NCBI GenBank assembly: GCA_945872615.1
Contig: CAMBZZ010000001.1
Coordinates: 1 to 64,000 of the forward strand
Source of the DNA: an uncultured Clostridia bacterium
Lineage (GTDB): Bacteria > Bacillota > Clostridia > Christensenellales > UBA3700
Direction: 5' to 3'
DNA: 64,000 nt
Made by a program: the position numbers and the translations under genes. The notes under the pieces were generated by a model. It did no database searches and was not told where the DNA came from. It saw only the letters and a program-made list of their open reading frames with translations. Within the stretch, counting starts at the first letter, position 1, and every line of letters begins with the position of its first letter. Positions 32,885 through 44,300 of the stretch are shown here, piece after piece.

Positions 32885-33119
32885 TGTTAGTATCTATTAC
32901 TTATCTCGTATTAATAATAACATTACTCTTATGTTTTTTCAAGCAAGGATTTCTTGCATCGCGCAAAATTCTCTTGCATTCGTGCCCATTTTTCTTGCAT
33001 TTTGCTTTTTTAATACTAAGTACGATCTTCATGTTGCCGTCACGATTCATACGCCATATCGAATTAGTCGACAAAAAATAAAAAAAGCCGACAAGTATCG
33101 ACTTTTTGCAATGCAATAA

Positions 33120-33150
33120 AAAAGAGCCAACCTTATATCGGTTGGCTCTA
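33120..33150 (-). terminator. Terminator of the leucine-rich protein gene
   Basis: AGAGCCAACC and GGTTGGCTCT form a 10-bp stem; on the minus strand it is followed by a T-run. A second imperfect hairpin (AAAAAGCCGA...TCGACTTTTT) lies just beyond. The remaining gap holds three TTGCAT repeats near 32950-33000 and no supported gene. Confidence 0.75.
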
Positions 33151-33165
33151 TACCCAAGCAATATT

Positions 33166-34875
33166 CTATTTAAACATCTCGTCCATCCAGCCGAATTCTA
33201 TCGTCGCACCTTCTTCTTGCATTGTGCTTATTTGCTCTTGTACGCGTCCGCCACTAGTACCCTTCATCAGATAAACCGTCAAGTCGCTCTGAGTACTATC
33301 AAAGGTATCGCTATCGAAAATGCAGTCGTTACTACCAAACAATACGACGTCTACGTCACTACCCTTAAAGGCAAAGTTACCTATATTCTTAACCCCCGGA
33401 ACGATATAAATTCTATCGAATCTCACTCCCGCAAAGGCGTAATCGCCGATTGTCGTCAAAGTATTGCGAATCTCTTCCGTATCAAGGAAAGTAAAAGCAT
33501 TGTGCGTCTTATTGTTGAGGTCGGACGGGTCGGTGCGATAGCAACCGTTGTATTCACTGTCGCTCGTGCGCTCGAAGGTCGTGTAAGTGCCGATGTACGC
33601 TATCAAAGTTTGACCGCTCTTGTCCATCAGCAGACTGTGTCTCGTCCTCGACAATTCCGTCGTGTTAGGTCTTTTGAAGCCCCCGAGTGCTTGCATCTTA
33701 AAGTTTTCGTTTTGATTGTCGACTTTTAGTTCGTACAAAGTTTGTGTTGCTCTTGAAGAATACGTGCTATTGTACAATGCAAAAGCTCCGCTACCTATCT
33801 CGGCGATATTTTTGCCTATTACGAAGTCTTTTTTGTTGAGCAAATTGTAGCAGCCGCTAAACGTCAGCTCGGCTATCGTCGTCATACTCTCCGGCAAGGA
33901 GTTGGAGGCTGACAAAGCACTATCTTTAGCCTGCAAGGTCACTAGGGCGCTGTCATTGAAAAAGACGCCTTTGCCCGTACTTGTCAAAGCAATATCCTCG
34001 TCATAATGCACCGTCGTAAGATTGCTACAACCCGAAAAGGCATAGTCGTCTACCAATTTTACGCTCTTGACGAGATAAAAGTAATTGAAGTAAGAGGTAT
34101 TGTTGGCAAAAGCATATTTGCCAATGTTCTCCAACTTAGGGAATACTATCGGATCGGAAGTCGTCGATTCTAGCTTTGCCGAGTCGAACGCATGGTCGCC
34201 CAACGTGGTCAACGAGCTACCCTCTCCCACAACCAAAGTCTTGAGATTGCTGGCTTTGTTGAAAGCATATTCTTCAATGCTTTCCAGTTTGTCGTTGAGG
34301 GTGAGTTTGGCAATCGCGTTGCAACCGTAAAATGCGTACTTGCCTACGCTGAGAAGGTCGCTAGGAAAAATCATTCCGTCGTCTTCGCTCGCTCCCGAAT
34401 ACACGAGTGACGAACAGTTGTAAAAGGCGTAATCGCCAATGTTCATGACGGTGGAAGGAATAGTTACGTGCGTAAGTTTTTTGCAATCATAAAAAGCCTT
34501 ATTAGGGATTTTGGTCAAACCTTGAGGGAGTTTGACGTAAACCAACGACGACATGTTAGAAAACGCGCCTTCTCCAATGCTTATATCGCCATAATTGCCG
34601 TTAAACTCGATATTTACGACGCTTTTGCCCTTAAAAGTACCTTCTTTGATGGCAACGACCTTTTTGCCCGCTATTCTTTCGGGGATATAAACCGTTTCGT
34701 CGTCGCCCGTATAGCCCGTTATGGTACAACTCATACCCGAAGTGGTATATTCAAAATTTCCGCTGGAACTCTGGTCGCCGTGCCTTGTTGCAAACACTAT
34801 AACCATTATGATAGAAGCGATAATCGCCACTATCAAAAGGGTAGCCAACGTGATTATTCTTGCGTTTTTGCTCAT
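33166..34875 (-). CDS. BspA-like leucine-rich repeat surface protein
   Basis: About 569 residues from the ATG at 34875, preceded by GGAGAACAAA; the longer frame would need a GTG. A single membrane helix (about 7-29) near the N-terminus acts as signal anchor. The rest is made of LRR_5 (BspA-type) repeats such as IPSTVMNIGDYAFYNCSSLV and LNDKLESIEEYAFNKASNL. Proteins of this type are exposed and bind host or matrix proteins, but the ligand here is unknown. No LPxTG motif is visible. It is transcribed alone. Confidence 0.75.
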   Translation of the reverse strand: MSKNARIITLATLLIVAIIASIIMVIVFATRHGDQSSSGNFEYTTSGMSCTITGYTGDDETVYIPERIAGKKVVAIKEGTFKGKSVVNIEFNGNYGDISIGEGAFSNMSSLVYVKLPQGLTKIPNKAFYDCKKLTHVTIPSTVMNIGDYAFYNCSSLVYSGASEDDGMIFPSDLLSVGKYAFYGCNAIAKLTLNDKLESIEEYAFNKASNLKTLVVGEGSSLTTLGDHAFDSAKLESTTSDPIVFPKLENIGKYAFANNTSYFNYFYLVKSVKLVDDYAFSGCSNLTTVHYDEDIALTSTGKGVFFNDSALVTLQAKDSALSASNSLPESMTTIAELTFSGCYNLLNKKDFVIGKNIAEIGSGAFALYNSTYSSRATQTLYELKVDNQNENFKMQALGGFKRPNTTELSRTRHSLLMDKSGQTLIAYIGTYTTFERTSDSEYNGCYRTDPSDLNNKTHNAFTFLDTEEIRNTLTTIGDYAFAGVRFDRIYIVPGVKNIGNFAFKGSDVDVVLFGSNDCIFDSDTFDSTQSDLTVYLMKGTSGGRVQEQISTMQEEGATIEFGWMDEMFK

Positions 34876-34967
34876 TTTGTTCTCCACAATATATTATCAA
34901 TTTATTATATCACAGCCGAGCCGATATATCAATACCAATTTTTGTATAGTAAAGAGTATTTGCAATA

Positions 34968-36557
34968 CTACAACTGTCTTATGACTTTGAGCGCCATATT
35001 TATTCCGTCCACGCAAGCCGACATTATTCCGCCTGCGTATCCCGCGCCCTCTCCGCAAGGAATCAAACCTTGCACCGAACTGTTGCCGTACTCGTCCCTC
35101 AAAATTCTCACGGGCGAGCTCGAACGAGTTTCGACGCCCGTCAAGAGAGCGTCCTCGTTGCCGAATCCATTGATTTTGCTATCGAATATGCCTATTGCCT
35201 CTTTGATACCTCCCACGACGTAACTAGGCAGACACGCCCTTATGTCGCTTGGCTCTACGCTCGGCAGATAAGTTGGTTTTACCTCTCCCCACTTGCTCGT
35301 AGACTTACCCGAGAGCAAGTCGCCCACTCGCTGACACGGAGCCTTATAAGACGAAGATACGTTATAAGCCAATCGCTCGTATTTTCGTTGGAATTCCACT
35401 CCCGCAAGCACGCCTTGCCCCTCGAAATCGGCAGGCGACACTCCCACCAGCAAAGCGCTATTGGCATTGACGCCGTCTCTATCGTGATAACTCATTCCGT
35501 TGGTCACCACTCCGCCTTGCTCCGAAGCCGCCGCAACTACGTAACCACCCGGGCACATACAAAAGGTATAGCACGACCTTCCGCCCTCCAAATGCGCTGC
35601 AAGTTTGTAGTCGCTCGCTCCCAATTCTTTGGCGTCTCGTCCGTATTGCGCTCGGTTGATATTGCTTTGCAAATGTTCTATCCTCACTCCGATAGAGAAG
35701 GCTTTTTGCTCCATCATCACTCTGCCCGACAGCATTTCAAAGGTATCTCTAGCGCTGTGACCTATAGCAAGCACACATACGTTGCAAGGCAATTCGTATT
35801 GTGCTCCTTTACTTTGCAATGTCACGGCACACAGTTTGCCGTCCTTCTTCTTGACGTCCACGAGTTTGGTCTCGAAGCGATATTCTCCGCCCAATTCCTC
35901 TATTTGCTTTCTTACGTTTTGCACACATTCAGCCAAAATATCGGTACCTATGTGAGGCTTGGCGTCCCACTTGATATTGACGGGCGCGCCCGCTTCGACA
36001 AGTTCGTTCAAAACCATACCTATTTTTTCGTTTGCGATACCCGTATTGAGTTTTCCGTCGCTAAAGGTGCCTGCTCCGCCCTCTCCGAACTGGATATTGC
36101 TCTCGGGGTTTAGTTCTCCGCCTTGCCAAAAGGTCTTGACGTCGGATTGCCTTTCTATGACGGGTTTACCTCTCTCTATGACGATAGGTCTTGCTCCCGC
36201 TAATGCCAAAGTCAATGCGGCAAACATGCCCGCAGGTCCGCTACCCACCACTACGGGGCGAACGAGAGGATTGACCTTGGTGTCACCCAATAGTTCTCTT
36301 ATCGTTGACTTGGACGGTACGAAAAGCATTTCATTTGCTTTAGGATTGCGTCTCAAATAGTCATTCTCGTTGTCGAGTTGCACCAATACGCTAAGCACGT
36401 ATTTGATGTCGTCTTTTTTGCGACAATCAAGAGATTTTTTTGTTAGTTCCCAACTTTTGATGCGACTCGGTTTGACCCTAAGAGTATGCGAGAGACAATT
36501 TAGCACGTCTATATCGCTAAAAATAGTCGGTACTTTGATATTGTTGACCTTAAGCAT
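34968..36557 (-). CDS. FAD-dependent dehydrogenase (COG2509-like)
   Basis: A 529-residue protein. The N-terminal 90 residues form a small alpha/beta domain (VKPSRIKSWELTKKSLDCRKK). The FAD site is PVVVGSGPAGMFAAL (about 101-115) with IERGK following. QFGEGGAGTFSDGKL and CEGAGYAGGIMSA-type segments (here CGEGAGYAGGIMSACVDG) are typical of this family. The reaction is not known. The gene overlaps the upstream flavoprotein gene by 8 bp and has GGAGG before its start, so the two form an operon. Confidence 0.8.
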   Translation of the reverse strand: MLKVNNIKVPTIFSDIDVLNCLSHTLRVKPSRIKSWELTKKSLDCRKKDDIKYVLSVLVQLDNENDYLRRNPKANEMLFVPSKSTIRELLGDTKVNPLVRPVVVGSGPAGMFAALTLALAGARPIVIERGKPVIERQSDVKTFWQGGELNPESNIQFGEGGAGTFSDGKLNTGIANEKIGMVLNELVEAGAPVNIKWDAKPHIGTDILAECVQNVRKQIEELGGEYRFETKLVDVKKKDGKLCAVTLQSKGAQYELPCNVCVLAIGHSARDTFEMLSGRVMMEQKAFSIGVRIEHLQSNINRAQYGRDAKELGASDYKLAAHLEGGRSCYTFCMCPGGYVVAAASEQGGVVTNGMSYHDRDGVNANSALLVGVSPADFEGQGVLAGVEFQRKYERLAYNVSSSYKAPCQRVGDLLSGKSTSKWGEVKPTYLPSVEPSDIRACLPSYVVGGIKEAIGIFDSKINGFGNEDALLTGVETRSSSPVRILRDEYGNSSVQGLIPCGEGAGYAGGIMSACVDGINMALKVIRQL

Positions 36558-37725
36558 CTATATCCTCCGCAACTGCCAAAGCGCTAGCGATAGCCCAATG
36601 GATATTGTATCCGCCGCACTCTCCGTCCACGTCCAGCACCTCACCCGTGGCATACAGTCCACGGTTAGTTTTGCTCTCCAAAGTTCTCTCGTCAAAGCAG
36701 TCTAGGCTCAAACCTCCACACACCGCTTGTGCGAGACTGAGCCCGAGCGTACCGTCTATCTCCGCCACGTAATCTTTGCACACGGCGGCTATTGCATTCG
36801 CCTTGACGTCGGACATAATCAACGACTTATCCATAGCGACGTGCTCCATAATATTGGCTGATATGGTTTTATGCAGCAAGCCTTCGAGCATAACGCCGCG
36901 AGGGTCGTAGGTATCGATTATATATCGGGCGAGTTGCCGTGTGGTCATATCGGGCACGAAGTCTATATGCAGCGAGCATCTATCGTAGCTTCGTCTACTC
37001 GCCCTAGCCACGTGCGACGACATGATAAGTGCGAGCACACCCGAAATCGCCCCGTCCTTAAACAAATATTCTCCTCTATACTTTGGATAAGCCTTCCCGT
37101 CAATCTCAACGTAGCTCTCAACTTTGGCTCTTACCCCGTTCGCGCCCTTGACGCTCTTGCTCTTCAAAGCGACAAGGGTAGGGCGAAGCAAAGTAGTAGG
37201 TATGCCGAGATGCTCTACCAGCCCGTAACTCTCCACGCCGAACGTTGCTTTGGAACCTGTTGCCAGCACGACCTTTGCGCAACGATAATCTCCTTGATCG
37301 GTGACAACCTTCCAACCGTCGATTTCGGGTACTATCTTGGTCGCCAAAGTCTTGGTCATAACGCTGACGCCGCGTCTTCTAAGCATGGACAAAAAGACGT
37401 TGAGCACTGCAGTCGCGCTTTCGCTGTAAGGATATATTCTTCCCTCTTCGCTCTTGGTCACCAAACCGTATTCAAGCAACTTATCGCGCACTTTTTGGCA
37501 GTCGTATCTTGCCAAAATAGGCGCTACAAACTCGCTGTTGTAGTGCTCCGCTCCCATAGCCTTGTTAGAGAGGTTGCATCTGCCGTTGCCGCTGACAAGA
37601 ATCTTTTTGCCAATCTTGTCCCCCGCATCTATCAGCGCAACTCTCTTATTTCGAGCGCACTCGACTGCGCATACTATACCCGACGCGCCTCCGCCTATGA
37701 TAATTACGTCAAAATCGTATTTCAT
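36550..37725 (-). CDS. HI0933/BaiN-like flavoprotein
   Basis: About 391 residues from the ATG at 37725. The N-terminus has the FAD motif DVIIIGGGASGIVCAVE (about 6-22), and KILVSGNGRCNLSN is the family signature. DVDGECGGYNIHWAIASA near the end closes the FAD site. Members are annotated as aminoacetone oxidase-like or BaiN-type reductases, but most have no proven substrate. The start is preceded by TATAAT 6 nt away and by no ribosome binding site (-35 TTTACT at 17 nt), so the mRNA is probably leaderless. It is first in a two-gene operon. Confidence 0.8.
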   Translation of the reverse strand: MKYDFDVIIIGGGASGIVCAVECARNKRVALIDAGDKIGKKILVSGNGRCNLSNKAMGAEHYNSEFVAPILARYDCQKVRDKLLEYGLVTKSEEGRIYPYSESATAVLNVFLSMLRRRGVSVMTKTLATKIVPEIDGWKVVTDQGDYRCAKVVLATGSKATFGVESYGLVEHLGIPTTLLRPTLVALKSKSVKGANGVRAKVESYVEIDGKAYPKYRGEYLFKDGAISGVLALIMSSHVARASRRSYDRCSLHIDFVPDMTTRQLARYIIDTYDPRGVMLEGLLHKTISANIMEHVAMDKSLIMSDVKANAIAAVCKDYVAEIDGTLGLSLAQAVCGGLSLDCFDERTLESKTNRGLYATGEVLDVDGECGGYNIHWAIASALAVAEDIDA

Positions 37726-37731
37726 ATCGGT

Positions 37732-37760
37732 ATTATAACACATTGACGCGCCAAAGTAAA
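37732..37760 (-). promoter_or_regulatory. Promoter of the flavoprotein operon, leaderless type
   Basis: On the minus strand: TTTACT (37755-37760), 17 nt, TATAAT (37732-37737), 6 nt, ATG. Confidence 0.55.
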
Positions 37761-37786
37761 ACGCTACGTCGATTTTGCCTACTTAC

Positions 37787-37830
37787 AAAAAAAGGCGACC
37801 CCTCAAGCTTATGCGCTCGAAGAGGTCACC
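37787..37830 (-). terminator. Terminator of the surface-protein operon
   Basis: On the minus strand GGTGACCTC pairs with GAGGGGTCGCC (one unpaired base) and a run of seven to eight T residues follows. It lies 16 nt after the stop of the small lipoprotein gene. Confidence 0.75.
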
Positions 37831-37845
37831 GTTTTATTGATTGTT

Positions 37846-38343
37846 TTAGCCTACCTTTACCGCGATTTCAACCGCATAGGTGCCGGAGGACTTCACCACG
37901 TCGTATTTGATAGTGGTGGAAGCCAAAGTCTTGGCTTCGGTGTTGACAACCACTTCTATGGTTGCGTTTTGCGCATCGTTTACTCCCAAAAAGGCGTCCG
38001 TATCGACGATATTGGCGGTGTATTTAGAAGTTGCACTTCCGTTGACTACCACTTCGCTTTCGAAGTAAGACTTTTCAAACTTAAGCCCGTTACCCACCTC
38101 TTGCGAGATTGCGTTGCCAAAACCTATGTTGTACGGGTCTTGCACTTCACCGTCGACGTTGCTGTAAATCAGCGTTTCGCCTTGTTTAACGGTGACGGAT
38201 ACACTCCTCGTCTGAGACGACGAGGTAGTGTAGGAGGCGATGTCGTAGAAATCTTTGGTTGTCAGCTTGGTCTTACATCCTGCCAAAACTCCCACCAAAA
38301 CCACTGTCAGTACCAATATTGCTATCAACAATTTCTTTTTCAT
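37846..38343 (-). CDS. Small lipoprotein, last gene of the surface operon
   Basis: A 165-residue protein with a lipoprotein signal ending VLAGC (Cys23). The mature part is predicted beta-rich (VSVTVKQGETLIYSNVDGEV, ATIEVVVNTEAKTLASTTIKY). I recognise no family. It starts 12 nt after the stop of the 2378-residue gene with AAGGAGG before the ATG, so it is translated from the same mRNA. It may be an accessory or assembly lipoprotein for the large proteins. Confidence 0.7.
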   Translation of the reverse strand: MKKKLLIAILVLTVVLVGVLAGCKTKLTTKDFYDIASYTTSSSQTRSVSVTVKQGETLIYSNVDGEVQDPYNIGFGNAISQEVGNGLKFEKSYFESEVVVNGSATSKYTANIVDTDAFLGVNDAQNATIEVVVNTEAKTLASTTIKYDVVKSSGTYAVEIAVKVG

Positions 38344-38355
38344 ACTATTTCCTCC

Positions 38356-41300
38356 TTACGCCAACGTTTTCTTTTTGACGATTGCCAGTGCTATTGCGCC
38401 CAAAGAAAACGCCATACTTGCCGCAGCAGCCGCTCCGACTTGTCTGCCCGCTGCCTTTCCCGCAACGTTTTGAGCACCGTTTACAACGCTCTTAGCGTCG
38501 TTGATAAGCGCGTTATATGCGTTTCTCGCATTAGTCAATTTACCTGCGTTGACAACTGCCATATCGATGTCGGCAATATCTTTGAGCAACTCTTCGATTT
38601 CTTTCATAGTCGCGATGTCGTCAAATCCGAAAGTGCCGATTGCATCGAGTTTTGCATTGACAACGGTTGGGTCTCCGCCCGTCTTGATATTGCTTACGCT
38701 TATCGGAGCGCTTGCGTTATGGTTATCGTCAGCCACGAGTTTTACATAGACGGTATAGGTTGTCTTTGGCTTAGCGGTAAACACGTTGCTCTCTTGCCAG
38801 TTGGTTCCGTCAAGGCTATAACGTGCGTTGGCAGCACTCACGCCGTTGATTGTCAACTTGTTGTAGTTGGCGATTACGCTAATATCGTTAGCGTCAAGTT
38901 CTACGGTCGATTTTTCAATCGTCAAAGTAACCAAGTCGCCTCTCGTCAACTCGTAGTTGGCTGCAACCACGCCGTTAGGGTCCAAAGCCACGTAGCCCGT
39001 GTAGGTACCCGCATTGATAGGTGTAAGGATATTATCCTCTTCGTCTACCAAGACGTATTCTACCACTTCGTCGCCTATCACGCCGTCGAAGACTACTTCG
39101 AGAACTTTGACGTTGCCATCGTATGCGGCATCCGTTCCGTCTACGCTAACTATGGTGATCGTCTTCTTGGCAATGGTTAGTTGTCCTGCCACATAATCTG
39201 CCAAGGTGTAGTTGTCGCTGCCGAGTACGATAGTCACTACGTAAACGCCCGCATTGATTGCAGTTTCCGTAGGGGTTTCGTCACCTATTGCATATCTTAC
39301 GGAGAACAAATTTTGTGTCTCTTCCGCAGGGATATTGTTGAGGATTGCTCCCACAGTCTTTGCAGTGCCGTCGTATTCGTAACTGCTCTCGTAAGTAAAC
39401 TCTTGGAGAGCCAACTCTCTCGGAGCGATAGTCATATTCTTGCTGTAGTTGCCTACAAGTTCGTAATTGGAGTTGTTAGCAACAACGGTAATCACGTAGT
39501 CGCCCGCATTGATTGCTTGTTCCTCGCCGTTGTAGAGAATCATAGCCTCCGCATCGTCGCCGCCCAATACGCCGTTAAGGATTACGCTTGCAACCTTAGC
39601 CGTTGCACTATAGACCAAATCGATTGGCAAAGTCACGTCGCTGACGGTTATTTGCTTAGGTGCGATGACGAAACTATCTTCGTATTCGTCCCAGATATAA
39701 TTATCCTTTTGCGTTCCGTTGACTTGCAAGGTTACTTGGCAAGTACCTGCGTTGACGTTGTCGCTGTATACCAAATCTATGCTAATATCGTCGCCGTTTA
39801 CAACTCCGCTAATAGCCGCACCCGCTTCTTTAGCAGTCTTGTCGTAGACTGCGTCCGTAGGCAAATCTACGATGAAGGTCAACGACTTCTTTGCCACGGT
39901 AATCTGTACGTCTTGAGGCAAGTTGAAGATATAGTTGTCGTTGACAGTCGCCTCGTAGGTCACGTTGATAGGCGTGCCTGCAGGAGAAGTTTCGGTATAA
40001 GTTTCGGTAACCGTTATAACAAGTCCGTCACCGTCAATCATTTCCAAGCTTCCTTCCGCATATGCCCAGAAAGTTGCAGGCTTAATGTCGCCGTAAGTCA
40101 ACTCGGTATTGACGGCAACTACGTCGATAGTTCTCTTCTCTACCACATATTGCAGCTCGACGGTCATTTCACCGTTGTACTTGCTTTGAGCTTCGGCTTT
40201 GACCTCAACGATTACTTTATAGGTGCCTGCCTTGACGATAGAGGCTACCGTAACGTCGGTAGAATCCTTGTAGGTAACGATAATATCGTCTTTATTGACA
40301 TTGAGCACGTTGATAGTTGCGGTCTTGTCGGTTGCGTCGTATACGCTCGACGATTCTTCGAGCACGGCATTGCTCAAGGTGTTGCTTACGATAGTGATGC
40401 TACCCTTGGTCTCGGTAACTGCCTCGTAGTTGCTTGCCTTGCTTCCGCCAAGGACTACGTAAATCATTTCGGCAGTAGTCTCGCCGATTACTTGTTGCTC
40501 TATAGGGAGAGCACAAGCCACGGCTATAGTCACTTCGGACGCATCTCTATCCTCGATAGTACCTTCGACAAATTCGTAAGGCGCTACACCGTCTGCAAAG
40601 ACGATGACGTCGGAGCCGTAGCCCTTTTCGCCGTTGTTTGTCAAGAACTTGATAGTCTTAGGCGAGATAGTGAAGTTGTCGGTGCCTTCTACGGCAACGG
40701 TGTAGTTGGCGTTGGTGCTAACGACGGTCACTACGTAGTTGCCGGCGTCTATCGCGCTTGCAGAGCCGTTGTATAAAATATCTACGTCAACGATGTCGCT
40801 GCCTAACACTCCGTTGAGATTAGCCTCTACGGTCTTTTCCAATCCGTTGTACACCAAGTCGGCAGGCAACATGAGCGTTGCGGTAATAGCAAGCGCGCCC
40901 ACAACGACTTTTGCGTTTTCCGGCAAGGTCACGTCATAGTTGCCGCTCGCGGTGGTCTCTACGGATATTGCGTAGTTGCCAACCGCACTATACTTGGTAT
41001 AATCGGTAAATACGTTGACTATTACGCCGTCCGCTTGTACGAATTGCAAACTGCCGTCTGCATATTTCCAAGTAATGGTTGGTACGTCGGCGCCGTAAGT
41101 CACGTTGACGTCGTCTACTGCCAAAGCCACTTTTCTTGCCGTGATGACTAGCAATTCGGAAGTATTTTGGTCGATATAGTAGTTATCGTGAACGAGGTCG
41201 ACGTTGACGGAATAACTACCCTTGTCAATCGCTTGCGGCTGTCCGTTGAAGGTATAGATAAACTCGAGGACGTCGCTGTTGACAGTGTTGTTGTACACCG

Positions 41301-44300
41301 CTTGTACTACCTTGGCTGTGCCGTCGTAAGTCTTGTCGACAGGCAAGGTAATAGCCGTTACGTTGATTCCTCTCTTGTTGACAACGAGTTGTCCGACGGA
41401 GCCAAACTCGAGATTGTAGTTTTCGGCAAGTTGTACGTCGTCGTCAACGTTGTCGGCAATGGTTGCCAATATATCGTAACTTCCGCAGTTATCGTAGAGT
41501 ACGTAATTGCTATAGGTAGATACCACGATACCGTCCTCTTCTACGAAAGTAGCGCTACCGTCGGCATAGTTCCAAGCAAAGGTACCGATTTCGTCGCCGT
41601 AGGTCACTTCTTTGCCCACGGTGTCGATAGTTACGGTCAACTTGTCAATCATAAAGTTGACAACCGAGCCGTAGGTAATGGTAAAGTATTTGCCTGCATC
41701 TTCGGTCAACTGAACGGTTACGCTATACTTGCCCGCATTGCGTATATCGCTAGCCGTGATGACCGTTCTATCAATCTTGAAGTATTCGTATTGCAAAGCC
41801 ATCTTGCCTTCTGCGTCTACGAAATCTTCGTTTTGATAGGTGAGGATAGGAGTGGTAAAGTTCTTGACGGTGCCGTCATAGACTACTACGTTGTCTACCG
41901 CACCCTCTACGCCAAACTCGATGTCCACGCCTCTCTTGTCAATGGTAAGAGCGGTATTTTCGATGATCGAAATCACGTAGTTGCCGCCTTGCGCTCCGCC
42001 CACGCTCGCCAAGGTTACGGCATACACACCCGGTGCGCTGTATTGCTCGGAAGCAAGGAACGTAGGAATTACTTCGTCATCATCAAACAAAGAAGTATAT
42101 CCGCCCGCAACTGCCCAGTCGAACGTTGGGTCAAGGTCGCCGTACAATTTGCTCGTAGGGGTCACTTCTATCGTCGTTGCGACAGGGGTGATTTGGAAAG
42201 CAAACTCGCCGTTTAGCATATTGTAGTTAGGCGCAGTAGTCATGATTGGAGATACTACGTAATAACCTGCGTTGGTCGCGCTCTCCACTTCCACGTACTC
42301 GTCTTCCTCATTTGCCTTCCACATATACTTATAGCCCTTGATAGCATATGCAGGTTTTACCGCGTCGTTTTGGAAAAGACCTTCTCTGTTTACGTCGCCG
42401 TAATCGTAACTATCGGAGATATAAGGCACGATTTTCTTAGCTTCTCTCTCCTCTTCGGTTAGGTTAGGGAACCAAACGATAGTCATATCTTTGGCTTTGA
42501 TTTTCATATCGATAGAGCAAATAGCAACGTTGTAGTTGGTATTGAAGCCCGCCTCGCTGTCAACGGTAGCGGTAACGGTGTACTCACCGCCTCTGTTGGC
42601 GCCGTTGGCTATTGCTACTCCGCTTTCCTTGTTGAGGTAATTCTCCGTCAAAACAGGCTCTTCGCCGTTTTCAGGTTTAGTTATCGTCCATTTTACCTTT
42701 TGGAAAGTGGAATTATATTCTTTTACGACAACGCCGTCTTGCAAGGTCTCTTCTGCCGATGCGCTTATGGTGACGTTGGCTTTGCCTATCTCGATGATAA
42801 AGGTAGTCTTGTCGAAGGTGTAGTTGCCTGACATCGCTCCGCTTTCCTTCTCCAATATCATCTTATAAGTACCCGCGTTGACAAATCTATCGTCGGTAGC
42901 GTTGGTCGTCTCGGTGGCGAAAGGCTCGTAAGTCACCTTGATTACGTTGTTGTCCACTACGTTGAGAATCTTGATCAAAGCATCGTCTTCGCTTACCCCG
43001 TTGCCGAATACGCTATACGTAGGCAACTTTTCTAAGCCGTCGTAGACGAAGATTGGATTGGTTGCTTGCAATTCTTCAGGCAAAGGCGTTACGCTTATCT
43101 CTCTCGGAGTAATCGTAAAGTCGTCTGACAACGGATTGGCTACCACGTAGTTGTTAGAAGACATAGTCGTAATCTTAGCCCTATAGGTGCCCGCGCTCTC
43201 CGCTTGATTGTCGACTATGGTAATCTCCTCATCACCTACCAACTTATAATATTCTACGATAGGCGTAGCGTCGTATCCGCTCACCAGTCCGCTCGCAGTT
43301 GCGCTAAAGGCTGCAGGCGAAGAGTTGTAGACGAAGTCGGCTGGTGCGTTGGTATAAGATACCGTCACCGCCTTAGGGGTAATCTCTTGTCTAATTCTCA
43401 TATTCTCGGAGCCTTCATTGAAGACTACGACGTTCATCTTTTCGGTATTGACCGTCGTAAACACGATTCCGTTGACGGTGTCTTTGATAGGACAATATAT
43501 CTCCCAAGTAGCCACGTCCTTAGCGTCGGCAAGTTGATACAACACGCCCGGTGCGCCTTGTTTGTACGCGGTAAAAATCGACGAGTCTCCCGTTACCGTT
43601 CCTACTTGCTTAGTCTTGGCAGAATCGGAGTACAATCTGATAGTAGGTATCTTGAGTCCCGTACCGTCGAACTCGTGTCCGTCGGCGATATAGATATTAG
43701 AGTATTCTGCATCCGTCGGCATATCGGTGATTACGCCGCTACTGTTTTTAGGATTGCGCGGATTGCCGTAAGTCGCCACGATACCCGTCTCAAACGTAAA
43801 AGTAAAGCTTTGATTGTCACCCGTCAATGCGCGAGGTATTCTACTCTCGGTATTCCAACTAGTAAAGTTGTTGACGTTGTCCACACTACCTACCGTCTTG
43901 TATATATCCAACGTTCTGTCGGTTTCGGTCGGAGTGCTATACTTGACTTGCCATACGATTCCTTGCGCGCCGCCAAAAGTAAAACCGTCACCGGAATAAT
44001 AAGGAGCGGCGTAAGACACCTTAGGCACAGCCGTATCGGTGGTACCGTCAAAATATATCTTTAGCGTGCCCGTATCGGAGAATAGAGTGGTGTTGACCGT
44101 GGTATTGACGGTGGTCTTGATAGACGCTGTACCGGTAGGGATAGTAGTGGTGACGTTACCCGAAGTAAAACTGTTCCAGTTCTTGGCACATACAGCGCTA
44201 GGTACGTCCATATTGATGTAGAAGACGTTTTTGAGTGTAACGCTTCCGTTGCCGGTATAGTTGCCCGCAAATCCGCAAATTACGCCTTGACCCGTAAAGT

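Noticed and set aside
32945-33005. Three copies of TTGCAT spaced about 21 to 24 bp, iteron-like
   Set aside because: Short motif in AT-rich DNA without a nearby Rep gene; most likely chance or decayed sequence.
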